Below are positions 35,869 through 49,666 of a stretch of 64,000 bases of DNA, piece by piece. The DNA lies in contig CALUQD010000003.1 in assembly GCA_944322825.1 (NCBI GenBank), positions 1 through 64,000 of the forward strand, read 5' to 3'. The notes beneath the pieces were generated by a model. That model did not search any database, had not been told where the DNA came from, and saw only the letters and a program-made list of their open reading frames with translations. Every line of letters starts with the position of its first letter. Position 1 is the stretch's first letter. Both the position numbers and the translations under genes were made by a program. The DNA comes from Candidatus Avelusimicrobium pullicaecorum (lineage in GTDB: Bacteria > Elusimicrobiota > Elusimicrobia > Elusimicrobiales > Elusimicrobiaceae).

Positions 35869-37236
35869 GTGGAAAATTTACAAGCCTATCCCCAGTTGAT
35901 TCCTGTTTTCCAAGATATTGAAAACATTATAGGAAAAGATACATATGATATGTGGCTGCGCCCCGCTCAATTTGTGTACAACGGCAACACGCTCACCCTT
36001 TTGCTGCCTAACCAATTCTGGGGAAAAACCATCCGTGAACGATACGAACATATTATCAAAGACGCGTTTCTAAAACATTTAGGGGTGGAAATCATCGTTA
36101 CGTACGAAGAATCCGCCCACGCTCCGGCTCCGTCCATTAGTTCTGCACAGGATGTTATTCCCGTCCGCCCAGAACCCGCGCCGGTGGTGAAAAAAAATCC
36201 GTTTCCATCACGTTTAAATTCGTCGTATACATTTGATAATTTTATTGAATCTCCCTCCAACCGCTTTGCTTATAAAGCGGCGGAGGCCGTTGTACATAAA
36301 CTAGGCAACCGCGAAAATAACCCGCTGGTCATTTATTCCGCCCCGGGGCTGGGCAAAACCCACTTGCTGCACGCCATTGGAAACCAAATTCTAAAAGAAA
36401 ACCCAAGCGCGAAAGTTTTATATATGTCCGGGGAAGAATTTGTCAGCGAATACATCGAAGCGCTGCAGAATAAGTCGTCGGAAAGTTTCCGCAAAAAATA
36501 CCGCTCGCTGGATTGTTTTTTAATGGACGACATCCAATTCGTGGCCGGAAAATCCGCCAGCGAAATTGAATTTTTCTATACGTTTAACGCATTGTTTGAA
36601 AGCCGCAAACAAATCGTGCTGTCATCGGACAGAACCCCACAGCAATTAGACTTAGATGAACGTCTTTCCTCGCGCTTGCTATCGGGCATTATTGCGGAAG
36701 TAAAAAAACCCAACTTGGAAACGCGTATTGCTATTTTACGCCAAAAACGCGATTCGATTAATTTTGACATCGGCGACGACGTATTAGCTTTCATCGCCGA
36801 AGGCATTCAAACCAACATCCGCGAACTGGAAGGCTCGCTGTTTAGGCTGGTGGCCTACTGCGGGATGCACGGCGTCACGCCGACGATTGCCATCGCCAAA
36901 GAATTACTGGCCGATATTTTAACCAACGATACAGATTTATCCATTAATGTGAACTCGATTAAAAAAATCGTCGGCAAGCATTTTAATATCAAAATGGAAG
37001 ATTTTAATTCCAAGCGCAAAACGCAGTCTATCGCCTGGCCGCGCCAAATTGCGATGTATTTAACCACGGAACTGACGGATTTATCGCTGCCGGAAATCGG
37101 CCGGGAATTTAACCGCGACCACAGTACCGTTGTTCACGCACGGGACGTCGTAAAAGATAAAGTAGCGGCAGACCCGTTTTTTGCGGCCGAAATTAATCAA
37201 ATTATTTTGGATATTAAAGCTGTGGATAAAAAATAA
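35869..37236 (+). CDS. dnaA: Chromosomal replication initiator DnaA
   Basis: DnaA opens the origin. The 455-residue protein has domain I ([23 protein letters not shown]), a variable linker, the AAA+ domain with Walker A SAPGLGKT (about residues 157-164), Walker [10 protein letters not shown], sensor motifs [19 protein letters not shown], and domain IV with the DNA-binding signature [18 protein letters not shown]. The first Gly of the usual GxxGxGKT is replaced by Ser here. Start is GTG at 35869 with only a weak GGCGG upstream; an ATG at 35855 is out of frame. DnaA boxes begin in its last codons. Confidence 0.97.
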   Translation: MENLQAYPQLIPVFQDIENIIGKDTYDMWLRPAQFVYNGNTLTLLLPNQFWGKTIRERYEHIIKDAFLKHLGVEIIVTYEESAHAPAPSISSAQDVIPVRPEPAPVVKKNPFPSRLNSSYTFDNFIESPSNRFAYKAAEAVVHKLGNRENNPLVIYSAPGLGKTHLLHAIGNQILKENPSAKVLYMSGEEFVSEYIEALQNKSSESFRKKYRSLDCFLMDDIQFVAGKSASEIEFFYTFNALFESRKQIVLSSDRTPQQLDLDERLSSRLLSGIIAEVKKPNLETRIAILRQKRDSINFDIGDDVLAFIAEGIQTNIRELEGSLFRLVAYCGMHGVTPTIAIAKELLADILTNDTDLSINVNSIKKIVGKHFNIKMEDFNSKRKTQSIAWPRQIAMYLTTELTDLSLPEIGREFNRDHSTVVHARDVVKDKVAADPFFAAEINQIILDIKAVDKK

Positions 37237-37371
37237 AAAACGGTGGATAACCCGTTTAGAAAAATAAAAAAAAGCGGATAAATTTTTTTGCGGTGGAAAA
37301 TGTGGACAAAAAAAGCAGTTTATGCACAATCCGGCTTCCCGGTATGTATAGGGAAACAAACATTATCCACA
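37221..37371. other. Candidate oriC: DnaA-box cluster between dnaA and dnaN
   Basis: Perfect TTATCCACA boxes occur at 37221-37229 (minus orientation, overlapping the dnaA stop region) and 37363-37371 (plus). Near matches are GGTGGATAA 37242-37250, TGTGGACAA 37301-37309 and TTATGCACA 37320-37328, with a weaker AGCGGATAA at 37273-37281. A-rich tracts between 37252 and 37291 could serve as the unwinding element. Gene orientation diverges around this locus, and parABS is nearby. Confidence 0.78.
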
Positions 37372-37404
37372 CAATAAACAGGACATATATATAGGGATTA
37401 AGAT

Positions 37405-38513
37405 ATGAAAATAAATATAACTAAAGCCACTTTGCTGGAAGGCATTCAGATTGTTTCTTCGGGTGTGTCGTCCCGTACTACACTCCCGATTTTGCATAAC
37501 TTTTTAATGGAAGCCCAAGGCGGTAAATTAAAACTCGTCCGCACCGATATGGAAATGGCTACCGTCCATTATGTAAACGCCGAAGTGGAAGAAGAAGGCA
37601 GCATCACTGTACCGATAAAAGAATTTTCCGACATCATTAAAAACTTACCCGATGACAAAGAAATTAATCTGTACAGCGACGAAAACAACAAATTTCATAT
37701 CAAATCCGGCAAAAGCAAATTTTGGGTGATTGGTACGCCCAAATCGGAATATCCCGCTATCCCCGAAGTGGAACGCGCCAACAGCGTGTCGTTGGATCCG
37801 CTCCTCTTACAGCAGATGATTGAAAAAACCGCTTTTTCCGCTTCCACCCAGGAAACCCGCTATATTTTAAACGGGCTGTTGTGGAACAACACCGCGGAAA
37901 AATTTGAAATCGTCGCCACCGACGGAGGCCGTTTGGCTGTGGCCACGCACGAAGCGCTGCCCGGCAGCAAAGAATTTAAAATTATTATTCCGACCAAAGT
38001 CCTTACGGAACTGTGCCGCTATATTACGATTGCCAAACCCGGCAAGGACAGCAAAATCGAAGTCAACGTGGCGTCCAACCAAGTCAGCTTTATGATGAAC
38101 GAAACCACGTTTATTTCGCGCTTGATTGAAGGAAACTTCCCCAACTACAACCAAGTAATTCCGACGAAAAAGAACATTGGTTTTGAAGTATTTTCCAAAG
38201 AATTGCTGGCTTCCACCCGCCGGGCCGCGTTATGCGCGGGGGAATTTGGCAGCGTAGTAAAGTACAAATTAGAAAACAACACACTGACGGTATCTTCCAA
38301 CTCGCAAAATATGGAATTTACCGACGAACTGCCGATTGAATATACACAAGAAGCGTTTGATGCGGCATTCAACCCGCAGTATATTATTGACGTATTAAAA
38401 AACATTTCGTCGGAAAAAGTATCTTTTTCGTTTATTAATTCTTCCCAGCCGGTGTTGGTGGAACCGGTGGGGGATAATACGTTTAAGTACGTCATTATGC
38501 CGGTGAGAGCGTA

Positions 38514-38514
<1 letters not shown>
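37405..38514 (+). CDS. dnaN: DNA polymerase III sliding clamp (beta)
   Basis: The clamp tethers polymerase to DNA. The 369-residue protein has three repeated clamp domains and typical segments (LPILHNFLMEAQGGKLKLVRTDMEM, TRYILNGLLWN, FISRLIEGNFPNY, and the C-terminal FKYVIMPVRA, which ends with the conserved MPVR motif of the peptide-binding pocket). It follows oriC and overlaps the DUF721 gene by one base (TAATG). Confidence 0.97.
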
Positions 38515-41316
<2,802 letters not shown>

Positions 41317-41378
41317 TTTCCGCCGGGCGCCGTTTGTTCTGCCCGGCAGCGATTTATCCGTAACAGGAGATATTTGTA

Positions 41379-43898
41379 ATGAGTGAAGAATTAACCAATC
41401 AGCCCCAAGCCCAAAACGCCAATGTGGACTTGTTCGGCAATATCCAACAGCGCGACATCGCGGGCGAAATGCGCTCGTATTACATCGACTACGCGATGAG
41501 CGTCATCGTCGGGCGCGCCCTGCCCGATGTGCGCGACGGCCTAAAACCCGTACACCGCCGCGTGTTGTATTCAATGAACGAAATGGGCTTAAAATACAAC
41601 AAACCGTACAAAAAATCCGCCCGCGTAGTCGGTGACGTGTTGGGTAAATACCATCCGCACGGCGACATCGCCGTATACGATACGCTGGTGCGTATGGTGC
41701 AGGATTTTTCCCTTAGAAAGCCGCTGATTGACGGGCAAGGCAACTTCGGCTCCATCGACGGCGACTCCGCCGCCGCCATGCGTTACACCGAATGCCGCCT
41801 GCAGCGCATTTCCGAAGAAATGCTGGGCGATTTGGACAAAGACACCGTCAAAATGATCCCTAACTACGACGGTTCGCTGATGGAACCGTCCGTTTTGCCG
41901 GCCAAACTGCCGGCTTTGTTGGTCAACGGTTCGTCCGGCATCGCCGTCGGTATGGCCACCAACATTCCCACCCACAACCTGGGCGAAGTGTGCGACGGTA
42001 TTATCGCCTACATCCAAAACCCGGATATTTCCACCAAAGAGATGATGAAAATCATCAAAGGGCCCGACTTTCCGACGGGCGCTATCATTCGCGGTACCAA
42101 AGGCATTTACGAGTATTTTGAAACGGGCCACGGCAGTGTAAAAGTACAGGCCAAAACCGAAATTGAACAGCGCAAAAACGGGCGCGAAGCCATCATTGTT
42201 ACGGCGATTCCGTACCAGGTGAACAAAACTTCGCTTATTGAAAGCATCGTGGCCCTGGTGCGCGATAAAAAAGTGACCGATATTTCCGATATCCGCGACG
42301 AGTCGGATCGCCGCGGGATGCGGCTGGTTATCGAAGTAAAACGCGATGGAAACGCCCAAGTGGTGCTCAACCATCTGTTCAAGCATACCCAGCTGCAAAC
42401 GTCCTTCCCGGTCAATATGCTGGCCATTGTGGACGGCCGCCCGCGCGTGCTTTCCTTAAAGGAAGTGATGAAGGCCTATGTAAAACACCGCCAGGAAATC
42501 ATCACCAACCGCACGAAATTTGATTTAAACAAGGCCCAAAAACGCGAACACGTGTTAAACGGCTTGCTGGTGGCGATTGCCAATATGGACGAAGTCGTAG
42601 CCATCATCCGCAAAGCCAAAGACCCGACGGAAGCTAAGTTTACGTTGATGGCGCGCTTTACGCTTTCGGAAGTGCAGGCCCAGGCCATTTTGGATATGCG
42701 CTTGCACCAGCTGACCCAACTGTCCGCGCTGGCGATTGAAAACGAACGCAAAGACTTGCTCAAATTGATTGCCGACTTGCAGGACATTTTGGGCAACCCG
42801 CAGAAAATCCTGGATATCATTGTGGAAGAACTCCAGGAACTCAAAAAAGACTACGGCGATCCGCGCCGCACGGAAATCGGCCCCGACGTGACGGACTTCT
42901 CGATGGAAGATTTGATTGAAAAAGAAGACGTTGTCATCACCATTTCCAACGACGGCTACGCCAAACGCATTCCGCTTTCCACCTACAAGAGCCAGAACCG
43001 CGGCGGCAAGGGCATCATCGGCAGCAAGACGAAAGAAGAAGACTTTATGGAACATCTCTTCATCACGTCTTCGCACGCGACGATTTTGATGTTCACCAAC
43101 CGCGGCCGCGTGTTTGCGCTGCGCGCGTTTGAAATCCCCGAAGGCAACCGTATGTCCAAGGGCAAGGCGATTGTGAACCTGCTGCAGTTAACGGGCGAAG
43201 AAAAGGTGACGTCCGCGGTGGCAATTGAGGAATTCAACCCCAAACACTGCGAAAATACGTACCTGACGATGTGCACCCGCTACGGCAGCATTAAACGCGT
43301 GGAATTGGCCGAATTTGCCAACATCCGCCGCACGGGCATCATTGCCATCGGCCTGGAAGAAGGCGATGTGCTGGTAGGTGTACAGACCACGCACGGCAAG
43401 TCCGATATCATCGTGGCTACCAAGAACGGCAAATCCATCCGGTTTGACGAAAACCAGGTGCGCTGTATGGGCCGCCCGGCCAAGGGCGTGCGCGCCATCA
43501 ACTTGGCGCAAGGCGACGTGGTCGTGGGGATGGAACACGCCCCGACGGACGAACCGCAGCCCGATGTGCTGTCCGTGTGCGAAAACGGCTTCGGCAAACG
43601 CACGGAATTTAGCGAATACAAACGCCAGAACCGCGGCGGGATGGGTGTGATTACTATCAAAACCAGCGCCCGCAACGGATCAGTCGTCGGCATTAAGCTG
43701 GTGGACGAAAGCAAAGACTTGATGATCGTTACCGAAAAAGGAATGACGATCCGCGTCCGCTGCGCCGATATCCGCTCCGTCAGCCGCAACGCCCAGGGCG
43801 TTACGCTGGCCAAGATGGAACCCGGTGACAAAATCGCCCGCATCGCCCCCGTTGTGAAAGACGAGGACGATACGCATACCGAAGAATCCGCCAAATAA
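41379..43898 (+). CDS. gyrA: DNA gyrase subunit A
   Basis: GyrA cuts and rejoins DNA. The 839-residue protein has the N-terminal catalytic domain ([32 protein letters not shown], active Tyr in [10 protein letters not shown]) and a C-terminal beta-pinwheel with a GyrA box of the form QNRGGKG plus a second QNRGGMG repeat. AGGAG lies upstream of the ATG. It follows gyrB by 62 bp and is followed by a strong terminator. Confidence 0.97.
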   Translation: MSEELTNQPQAQNANVDLFGNIQQRDIAGEMRSYYIDYAMSVIVGRALPDVRDGLKPVHRRVLYSMNEMGLKYNKPYKKSARVVGDVLGKYHPHGDIAVYDTLVRMVQDFSLRKPLIDGQGNFGSIDGDSAAAMRYTECRLQRISEEMLGDLDKDTVKMIPNYDGSLMEPSVLPAKLPALLVNGSSGIAVGMATNIPTHNLGEVCDGIIAYIQNPDISTKEMMKIIKGPDFPTGAIIRGTKGIYEYFETGHGSVKVQAKTEIEQRKNGREAIIVTAIPYQVNKTSLIESIVALVRDKKVTDISDIRDESDRRGMRLVIEVKRDGNAQVVLNHLFKHTQLQTSFPVNMLAIVDGRPRVLSLKEVMKAYVKHRQEIITNRTKFDLNKAQKREHVLNGLLVAIANMDEVVAIIRKAKDPTEAKFTLMARFTLSEVQAQAILDMRLHQLTQLSALAIENERKDLLKLIADLQDILGNPQKILDIIVEELQELKKDYGDPRRTEIGPDVTDFSMEDLIEKEDVVITISNDGYAKRIPLSTYKSQNRGGKGIIGSKTKEEDFMEHLFITSSHATILMFTNRGRVFALRAFEIPEGNRMSKGKAIVNLLQLTGEEKVTSAVAIEEFNPKHCENTYLTMCTRYGSIKRVELAEFANIRRTGIIAIGLEEGDVLVGVQTTHGKSDIIVATKNGKSIRFDENQVRCMGRPAKGVRAINLAQGDVVVGMEHAPTDEPQPDVLSVCENGFGKRTEFSEYKRQNRGGMGVITIKTSARNGSVVGIKLVDESKDLMIVTEKGMTIRVRCADIRSVSRNAQGVTLAKMEPGDKIARIAPVVKDEDDTHTEESAK

Positions 43899-43923
43899 CC
43901 GCGGGTTGTCGGTCAACTTTATT

Positions 43924-43960
43924 TCCGCCTTTCCCGTGGTCGGGGAGGGCGGATTTTTTT
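43924..43960 (+). terminator. Terminator after gyrA
   Basis: TCCGCC and GGCGGA, extended by CCC/GGG pairs, form the stem, followed by seven T residues. Confidence 0.85.
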
Positions 43961-43998
43961 GCGTTTTATGGGTGGAAAAGCGCTTTTTCTTCATCAAG

Positions 43999-44011
43999 TT
44001 ACCGCTCGGTA
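43999..44011. repeat. Palindrome TTACCGCTCGGTA, copy 1 (upstream of GH13 promoter)
   Basis: TACCG and CGGTA are inverted around CT. It lies eight bases upstream of the -35 box of the GH13 gene. An identical 13-mer is found in the ATP synthase leader at 45760-45772. Confidence 0.6.
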
Positions 44012-44019
44012 AAAAAAGG

Positions 44020-44048
44020 TTTACAACCGCCCCCGAAAGTGCTATAAA
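44020..44048 (+). promoter_or_regulatory. Promoter of the GH13 gene
   Basis: TTTACA (44020-44025) and TATAAA (44043-44048) are spaced by 17 bp and lie 20 bp upstream of the start codon. Confidence 0.75.
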
Positions 44049-44068
44049 AAGAATAGGGGAAATCTGTT

Positions 44069-45532
44069 ATGAGGACAAATCCGCATATTTTGGAAATAAA
44101 TACGCGCTCTTGGCTAAAACGCCTGGAAGCGCAGTTGGGGCGTTCCATCACGTTGGCTGACGTGCCGGATGAGTATTGGAACCGGGCCAAAGACGCAGGG
44201 TTTGACGCCATCTGGCTGATGGGGGTATGGAAACACAGCCCGGCCGCTGAAAAAATCGCACGCGAAAATAAAGAAATTCAAACCCAAATCCGTGCCATAA
44301 AACCGGATTTTAAGCCGGAAGATATTGCGTCTTCTCCGTATGCTGTGTATGCATACGAAGTAGATGCGTCGCTGGGTGGGAACGAAGCCTTGGCTGCCTT
44401 GCGCGCCAAATTAAATGGGTTAGGCATTCATTTGCTGTTGGATTTTGTAGGAAACCATACGGCTATCGACAGCCCAACCGTCAATTCCAACCCCGATCTA
44501 TACATCAACACCGGCACCCAAGAACCCGCCACCCACAAAGACTGGTTTTTTAAGAACGACCAAGGCGTCTATATCGCGCACGGGCGCGACCCGTATTTTG
44601 CCCCGTGGGCCGATACGGCGCAGCTGAACTATTTTAACCCCAAAACGCGCGAGTTTATGCTTGCCAATTTAATGCACGTGGCCGAAATGTGCGACGGCGT
44701 CCGCTGTGATATGGCGATGCTTTCGCTCAACAAAGTGCAGCGCGATACGTGGTGGGAATTTATCGGCGGCAATTTGCCCAAAGAAGAATTTTGGCACCAA
44801 GCGTTAAACGCCGTGCGCGAAAAACACCCCGAATTTATCTTCATCGCCGAAGTCTACTGGGGCTTGGAGTGGGACATCCAGGAAATGGGTTTTGACTATA
44901 CGTACGATAAAGTCCTCTATGACCGGCTCCGTTTTTCCAACCCGGAAAACATCAAAGGCCACTTGGGCGCCGAACATTTGTTCCAGATGCGCTCCATCCG
45001 CTTTACCGCCAACCACGACGAAGAAGAAAGTTTAAAAGCCTTTGGAAAGGAAAAATCCCTTGCCGCCAGCACCATTATTGCCACGCTGCCCGGCGCGCGG
45101 ATGTTCCACTTGTTCCAGCTGTTGGGCCGCCCGGAACGGATGCCCATCCAGTACATCAAGGACGATTTTGCGGAAAACAAAGAAGTATTGGATTATTATC
45201 TAAAACTCTTGCATATTGCGTCGGACCCGGCCTTCCACGGGGGGCAATGGTCGCTGCGGGATGTGGCTGCCGTGGCGATGGGGGACGATTCCCACCGCAA
45301 CATTTTGGCTTGGCAGTGGAAACAGCGCAATACGGGCAAGATGATTGTGATTAATTACAGCAGCGCCCCGGCGAGAGGACGGTTGTCGATGAAAGGCGTC
45401 TACGGCCCCGGCAGCCAAGTGGTGGAAGAACTGACCGGCCAGCAAATAGAAGTCACCCCGGAAATGCTTTCGCAAGGCTACGAACTGCAGTTAAAACCGT
45501 ACGAAAGTAAAATTTTTACGTATAAGGTCTAA
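44069..45532 (+). CDS. GH13 alpha-amylase family protein, cytoplasmic
   Basis: The 487-residue protein has the GH13 conserved regions: LLLDFVGNHTA (region I), DGVRCDMAML with the catalytic Asp (II), FIAEVYWGLEWD with the acid/base Glu (III) and RFTANHDEEES with the third Asp (IV), then a C-terminal beta domain (MIVINYSSAPARG). It has no signal peptide, so it acts in the cytoplasm, perhaps on glycogen-type or imported oligosaccharides; the exact specificity cannot be set. AGGGG lies ten bases upstream. It is monocistronic with its own promoter and terminator. Confidence 0.9.
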   Translation: MRTNPHILEINTRSWLKRLEAQLGRSITLADVPDEYWNRAKDAGFDAIWLMGVWKHSPAAEKIARENKEIQTQIRAIKPDFKPEDIASSPYAVYAYEVDASLGGNEALAALRAKLNGLGIHLLLDFVGNHTAIDSPTVNSNPDLYINTGTQEPATHKDWFFKNDQGVYIAHGRDPYFAPWADTAQLNYFNPKTREFMLANLMHVAEMCDGVRCDMAMLSLNKVQRDTWWEFIGGNLPKEEFWHQALNAVREKHPEFIFIAEVYWGLEWDIQEMGFDYTYDKVLYDRLRFSNPENIKGHLGAEHLFQMRSIRFTANHDEEESLKAFGKEKSLAASTIIATLPGARMFHLFQLLGRPERMPIQYIKDDFAENKEVLDYYLKLLHIASDPAFHGGQWSLRDVAAVAMGDDSHRNILAWQWKQRNTGKMIVINYSSAPARGRLSMKGVYGPGSQVVEELTGQQIEVTPEMLSQGYELQLKPYESKIFTYKV

Positions 45533-45539
45533 CTGGTTA

Positions 45540-45566
45540 AAACCCCGCCGGCCGGCGGGGTTTTTT
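45540..45566 (+). terminator. Terminator after the GH13 gene
   Basis: AACCCCGCCGG and CCGGCGGGGTT form a perfect stem followed by T6. Confidence 0.88.
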
Positions 45567-45743
45567 GCGTGGCGCTAATGCCCGAGAAAAGGGGGATTAC
45601 GCCCGCGCGCTATTTGGGCGGACGCGGTTCCGGCCGGCAGTGCTTTTCTTTTCGAAAAATACCCGTATGCTTCTCAGATTTAATACAATAAAAGAAAGGC
45701 TGTTTTCGCACGAAAAAGAATAGCTTTTTGAGCGAAAGTTTTT

Positions 45744-45749
45744 TATAAT
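45744..45749 (+). promoter_or_regulatory. -10 box of the ATP synthase operon
   Basis: TATAAT lies 40 bp upstream of the first gene. No good -35 is seen at normal spacing. The rest of the 45567-45743 spacer holds no gene I can support. Confidence 0.55.
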
Positions 45750-45759
45750 ATAAGTATAT

Positions 45760-45772
45760 TTACCGCTCGGTA
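45760..45772. repeat. Palindrome TTACCGCTCGGTA, copy 2 (ATP synthase leader)
   Basis: Identical to the 13-mer at 43999-44011. Here it sits ten bases downstream of the -10 box, that is, around the expected transcription start of the atp operon, a position suited to an operator. Confidence 0.6.
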
Positions 45773-45789
45773 GAAAACCGGGGCAATTT

Positions 45790-46047
45790 ATGGCGCTGGG
45801 ACCTTTTAGCAAACAGGACCATTTGCAGATTACCACCTTGGGCTTAGAATTCGCCGTTTCGGAAATTCTATGCGTGTGGGCTGGTTTTTGGGCGGATAAG
45901 AAACTGGGGTCCTTTCCGTGGGGCGTGGTAGCCGGTGCAGCCGTTGGGTTTGCGCTGGGGTTTTACCAAATTCTGCGGGCCGCCAAACAGATGGCGCAGG
46001 ACAACGCCAAATTAAAAAAGGCAGAACAAAAAGATGGACGTCGTTGA
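45790..46047 (+). CDS. AtpZ/AtpI-family ATP synthase accessory protein
   Basis: This 85-residue protein has two hydrophobic helices (AVSEILCVWAGFWADKKLG and WGVVAGAAVGFALGFYQILRA) and a charged C-terminal tail, which is the AtpZ/AtpI pattern. Family members assist c-ring assembly or Mg uptake. It opens the atp operon and overlaps atpB by 14 bp. The ATG has only a weak CGGGG upstream. Confidence 0.8.
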   Translation: MALGPFSKQDHLQITTLGLEFAVSEILCVWAGFWADKKLGSFPWGVVAGAAVGFALGFYQILRAAKQMAQDNAKLKKAEQKDGRR

Positions 46048-46795
46048 AATTATTTCTCATCACATTTTAGACCACGACTGGGGGGTTATCCTCGGCGGGT
46101 TTCGTCTTCCGATTACGACGCACACGGTGACGCTCTTTGCCGTCAGCCTTGTGCTTTTGTTTGGGTTGCACTGGATTTCGCTGGGCCGCCAAAGCCGCAC
46201 GGGCCGCCTGCTGACTACGCTGACCGAAGAATATGTAGCCTTTATCCGCGACGGAATGGTGCTGCCCAATATGGGCGAAGAAGGGCGCCGGTTCCTGCCG
46301 TATTTTTGCACGCTATTTTTGTTCGTTTTGTTTTGCGCGTTGGCAGGTTTGATTCCCAATATGAAAACCGCCACCGCCAACATTTCCGTCACCGCCGCGT
46401 TAGCGTTATGCTCCGGCGGGCTTATTTTGTACTGCGGGCTTAAATTCCACGGATTTGTAGGCTTTTTAAAAGGCTTTGTCCCTTCGGGTACGCCGGGGTG
46501 GCTGGTGCCGCTTTTGTTCCCGCTGGAAGTATTGAGTTTGGTCATCAAAGTGTGCGTGCTGGCGATCCGTTTGTTTGCCAATATGCTTTCGGGGCATATG
46601 GTGCTGATTTGTTTGCTGCTCATTATTTTTATTGTCGGGCAAATGCACATTGCCGCCGGAGCCGGGGCGTTTTTACCGGCGATGGCGCTGGAACTGTTTA
46701 TGACGTGCCTGGAATTGCTGGTGGCGTTTTTGCAGGCGTATGTGTTTACGCTTTTAACCAGCATTTTTGCGGGTTCGGTCATACACACGCATTAA
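46034..46795 (+). CDS. atpB: ATP synthase F0 subunit a
   Basis: Subunit a forms the proton half-channels against the c-ring. The 253-residue membrane protein has the conserved helix with the essential Arg in SLVIKVCVLAIRLFANMLSGHMVL and the C-terminal helix AFLQAYVFTLLTSIFAG. Five to six membrane spans are apparent. It overlaps the upstream AtpZ-like gene and precedes atpE by 47 bp. Confidence 0.96.
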   Translation: MDVVEIISHHILDHDWGVILGGFRLPITTHTVTLFAVSLVLLFGLHWISLGRQSRTGRLLTTLTEEYVAFIRDGMVLPNMGEEGRRFLPYFCTLFLFVLFCALAGLIPNMKTATANISVTAALALCSGGLILYCGLKFHGFVGFLKGFVPSGTPGWLVPLLFPLEVLSLVIKVCVLAIRLFANMLSGHMVLICLLLIIFIVGQMHIAAGAGAFLPAMALELFMTCLELLVAFLQAYVFTLLTSIFAGSVIHTH

Positions 46796-46842
46796 TTTAA
46801 AAAATCTATCAAAAGGGCTTTAGCCCAAAAGGAGAATAATAT

Positions 46843-47073
46843 ATGGAACTCGTAGCACTGAAATACATCGCCGCCGGTATTGGCGCGGGACTCACCGTAA
46901 TTGGTGCGGGTCTTGGTTTGGGTAAAATCGGTAATGCGGCCTTGGAAGGTACGGCCCGTCAGCCGGAAGCTGGTTCGGATTTGCGCTCTACGATGATTAT
47001 TATTGCCGCGTTGTTGGAAGGGGCCGCCATGTTGGGTTTGGTCATCTGCCTGCTGACGCTGGTCCTCAAATAA
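46843..47073 (+). CDS. atpE: ATP synthase F0 subunit c
   Basis: The 76-residue hairpin protein has the Gly-rich helix 1 (AAGIGAGLTVIGAGLGLGKIG), the polar loop ARQPEAGSDLRS and helix 2 with the ion-binding Glu in ALLEGAAML. The Gln and Glu-Ser signature of sodium-type rings is absent (GLGK where GQG is expected; EG not ES), so proton coupling is predicted. AAGGAG precedes the start. Confidence 0.95.
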   Translation: MELVALKYIAAGIGAGLTVIGAGLGLGKIGNAALEGTARQPEAGSDLRSTMIIIAALLEGAAMLGLVICLLTLVLK

Positions 47074-47092
47074 CCCATAAGGGAGTATACTG

Positions 47093-47587
47093 ATGGAAAA
47101 TTTGTTGAAGCCGGACTACGGCGTGTTGGTGCTTACCATCTGCAACTTTTTGCTGTTGGTGTATTTGCTTAAAAAATTTGCGTGGAACCGCATTATCGGC
47201 GGGTTAGAACAGCGCGAAAAGCAAATCGCCGACGATAAACAGCAAGCGCAGGACGCCCGCGCCGCCGCGGAAACACTCAAACGCGAATTGGACGAAAAAT
47301 TGGCCCAAATTTCGGATGAAGCCGCTAAAAAAATGGCCGAAGCCGTAAAATTGGGCGAAACCCAGAAAGACCAAATTCTCGCCGCCGCCAAGGAACAATC
47401 CGAGCGGTTGCTGGAACAAGCCAAAACGCAAATTGAAGCGGAAAAAAACAAAGCCCTGGCCGACGTTCGCGGCGAAATTGCGCGCACGGCGGTGCTGGCT
47501 GCCTCGAAAGTGGTGCAGCAGCAAATGAGCGAAGAATCCGCCCAGCAAGTAGTGGACCGCGTTTTACAAGAAATTAAAGCGAAGTAG
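47093..47587 (+). CDS. atpF: ATP synthase F0 subunit b
   Basis: Subunit b is the peripheral stalk. The 164-residue protein has one N-terminal membrane helix (YGVLVLTICNFLLLVYLLKKFAWNRI) followed by a long charged coiled coil (EQREKQIADDKQQAQDARAAAETLKREL and onwards) ending in SEESAQQVVDRVLQEIK. GGGAG lies upstream. It is followed by atpH three bases later. Confidence 0.95.
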   Translation: MENLLKPDYGVLVLTICNFLLLVYLLKKFAWNRIIGGLEQREKQIADDKQQAQDARAAAETLKRELDEKLAQISDEAAKKMAEAVKLGETQKDQILAAAKEQSERLLEQAKTQIEAEKNKALADVRGEIARTAVLAASKVVQQQMSEESAQQVVDRVLQEIKAK

Positions 47588-47590
47588 CCT

Positions 47591-48118
47591 ATGAACAGTT
47601 CAGACAGAATAGCGGTGCAGCGTTACGCCGCCGCTTATGACGGGTTAAGCACCACCAACGAACAAGCCGAGCGCCGCGCCGAAGATTTGCGCGCCGCCGC
47701 CCGCGCGCTGGATGCCGTGCGCAGTTATATGACCAGCCCGCGCGTGATGACGCAGCAAAAAAAGCAGACGGTCCGTGCCGCTTTGCAGCGCGCGCCGGAA
47801 ACGGCGTCGTTCGTGGAACTGTTGATTGACGCCAAACGGTATGCGTTGTTGGATGCCGTTTCCCGCCGGGTGGGGGAACTGTTGGACGACCGGCTGGGCA
47901 TTGTGCGGGCGGAGGTTGTGTCGGCCCGTGCATTAAGCGCCGCGCAGCAAAAAGAAACACAAGACGCTCTTTCGTCGCGCTACGGCGGGCGGGTAGAAGC
48001 GGTTTTTACGGTGGACCCCGCGCTGCTAGGCGGGCTTAAAATCCGCTGCCGGGGCGAACTGATAGACGGCAGCCTGCAAGGGCGTTTAGCCAAACTGCAG
48101 GAAGAATTGACACATTAA
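47591..48118 (+). CDS. atpH: ATP synthase F1 subunit delta
   Basis: Delta links the F1 head to the b stalk. The 175-residue protein has the OSCP-like helical N-domain (RIAVQRYAAAYDGLS) and the C-terminal KIRCRGELIDGSLQGRLAKLQEEL, close to the family's VDPxLLGGLxIRxGxxxxDxSxxGRLxxL pattern. It starts three bases after atpF with no clear ribosome-binding site, suggesting translational coupling. Confidence 0.93.
   Translation: MNSSDRIAVQRYAAAYDGLSTTNEQAERRAEDLRAAARALDAVRSYMTSPRVMTQQKKQTVRAALQRAPETASFVELLIDAKRYALLDAVSRRVGELLDDRLGIVRAEVVSARALSAAQQKETQDALSSRYGGRVEAVFTVDPALLGGLKIRCRGELIDGSLQGRLAKLQEELTH

Positions 48119-49666
<1,548 letters not shown>

Noticed and set aside
41589-42398. Open frame of 269 codons on the minus strand
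   Set aside because: Antisense shadow of gyrA; His/Phe-rich low-complexity translation.
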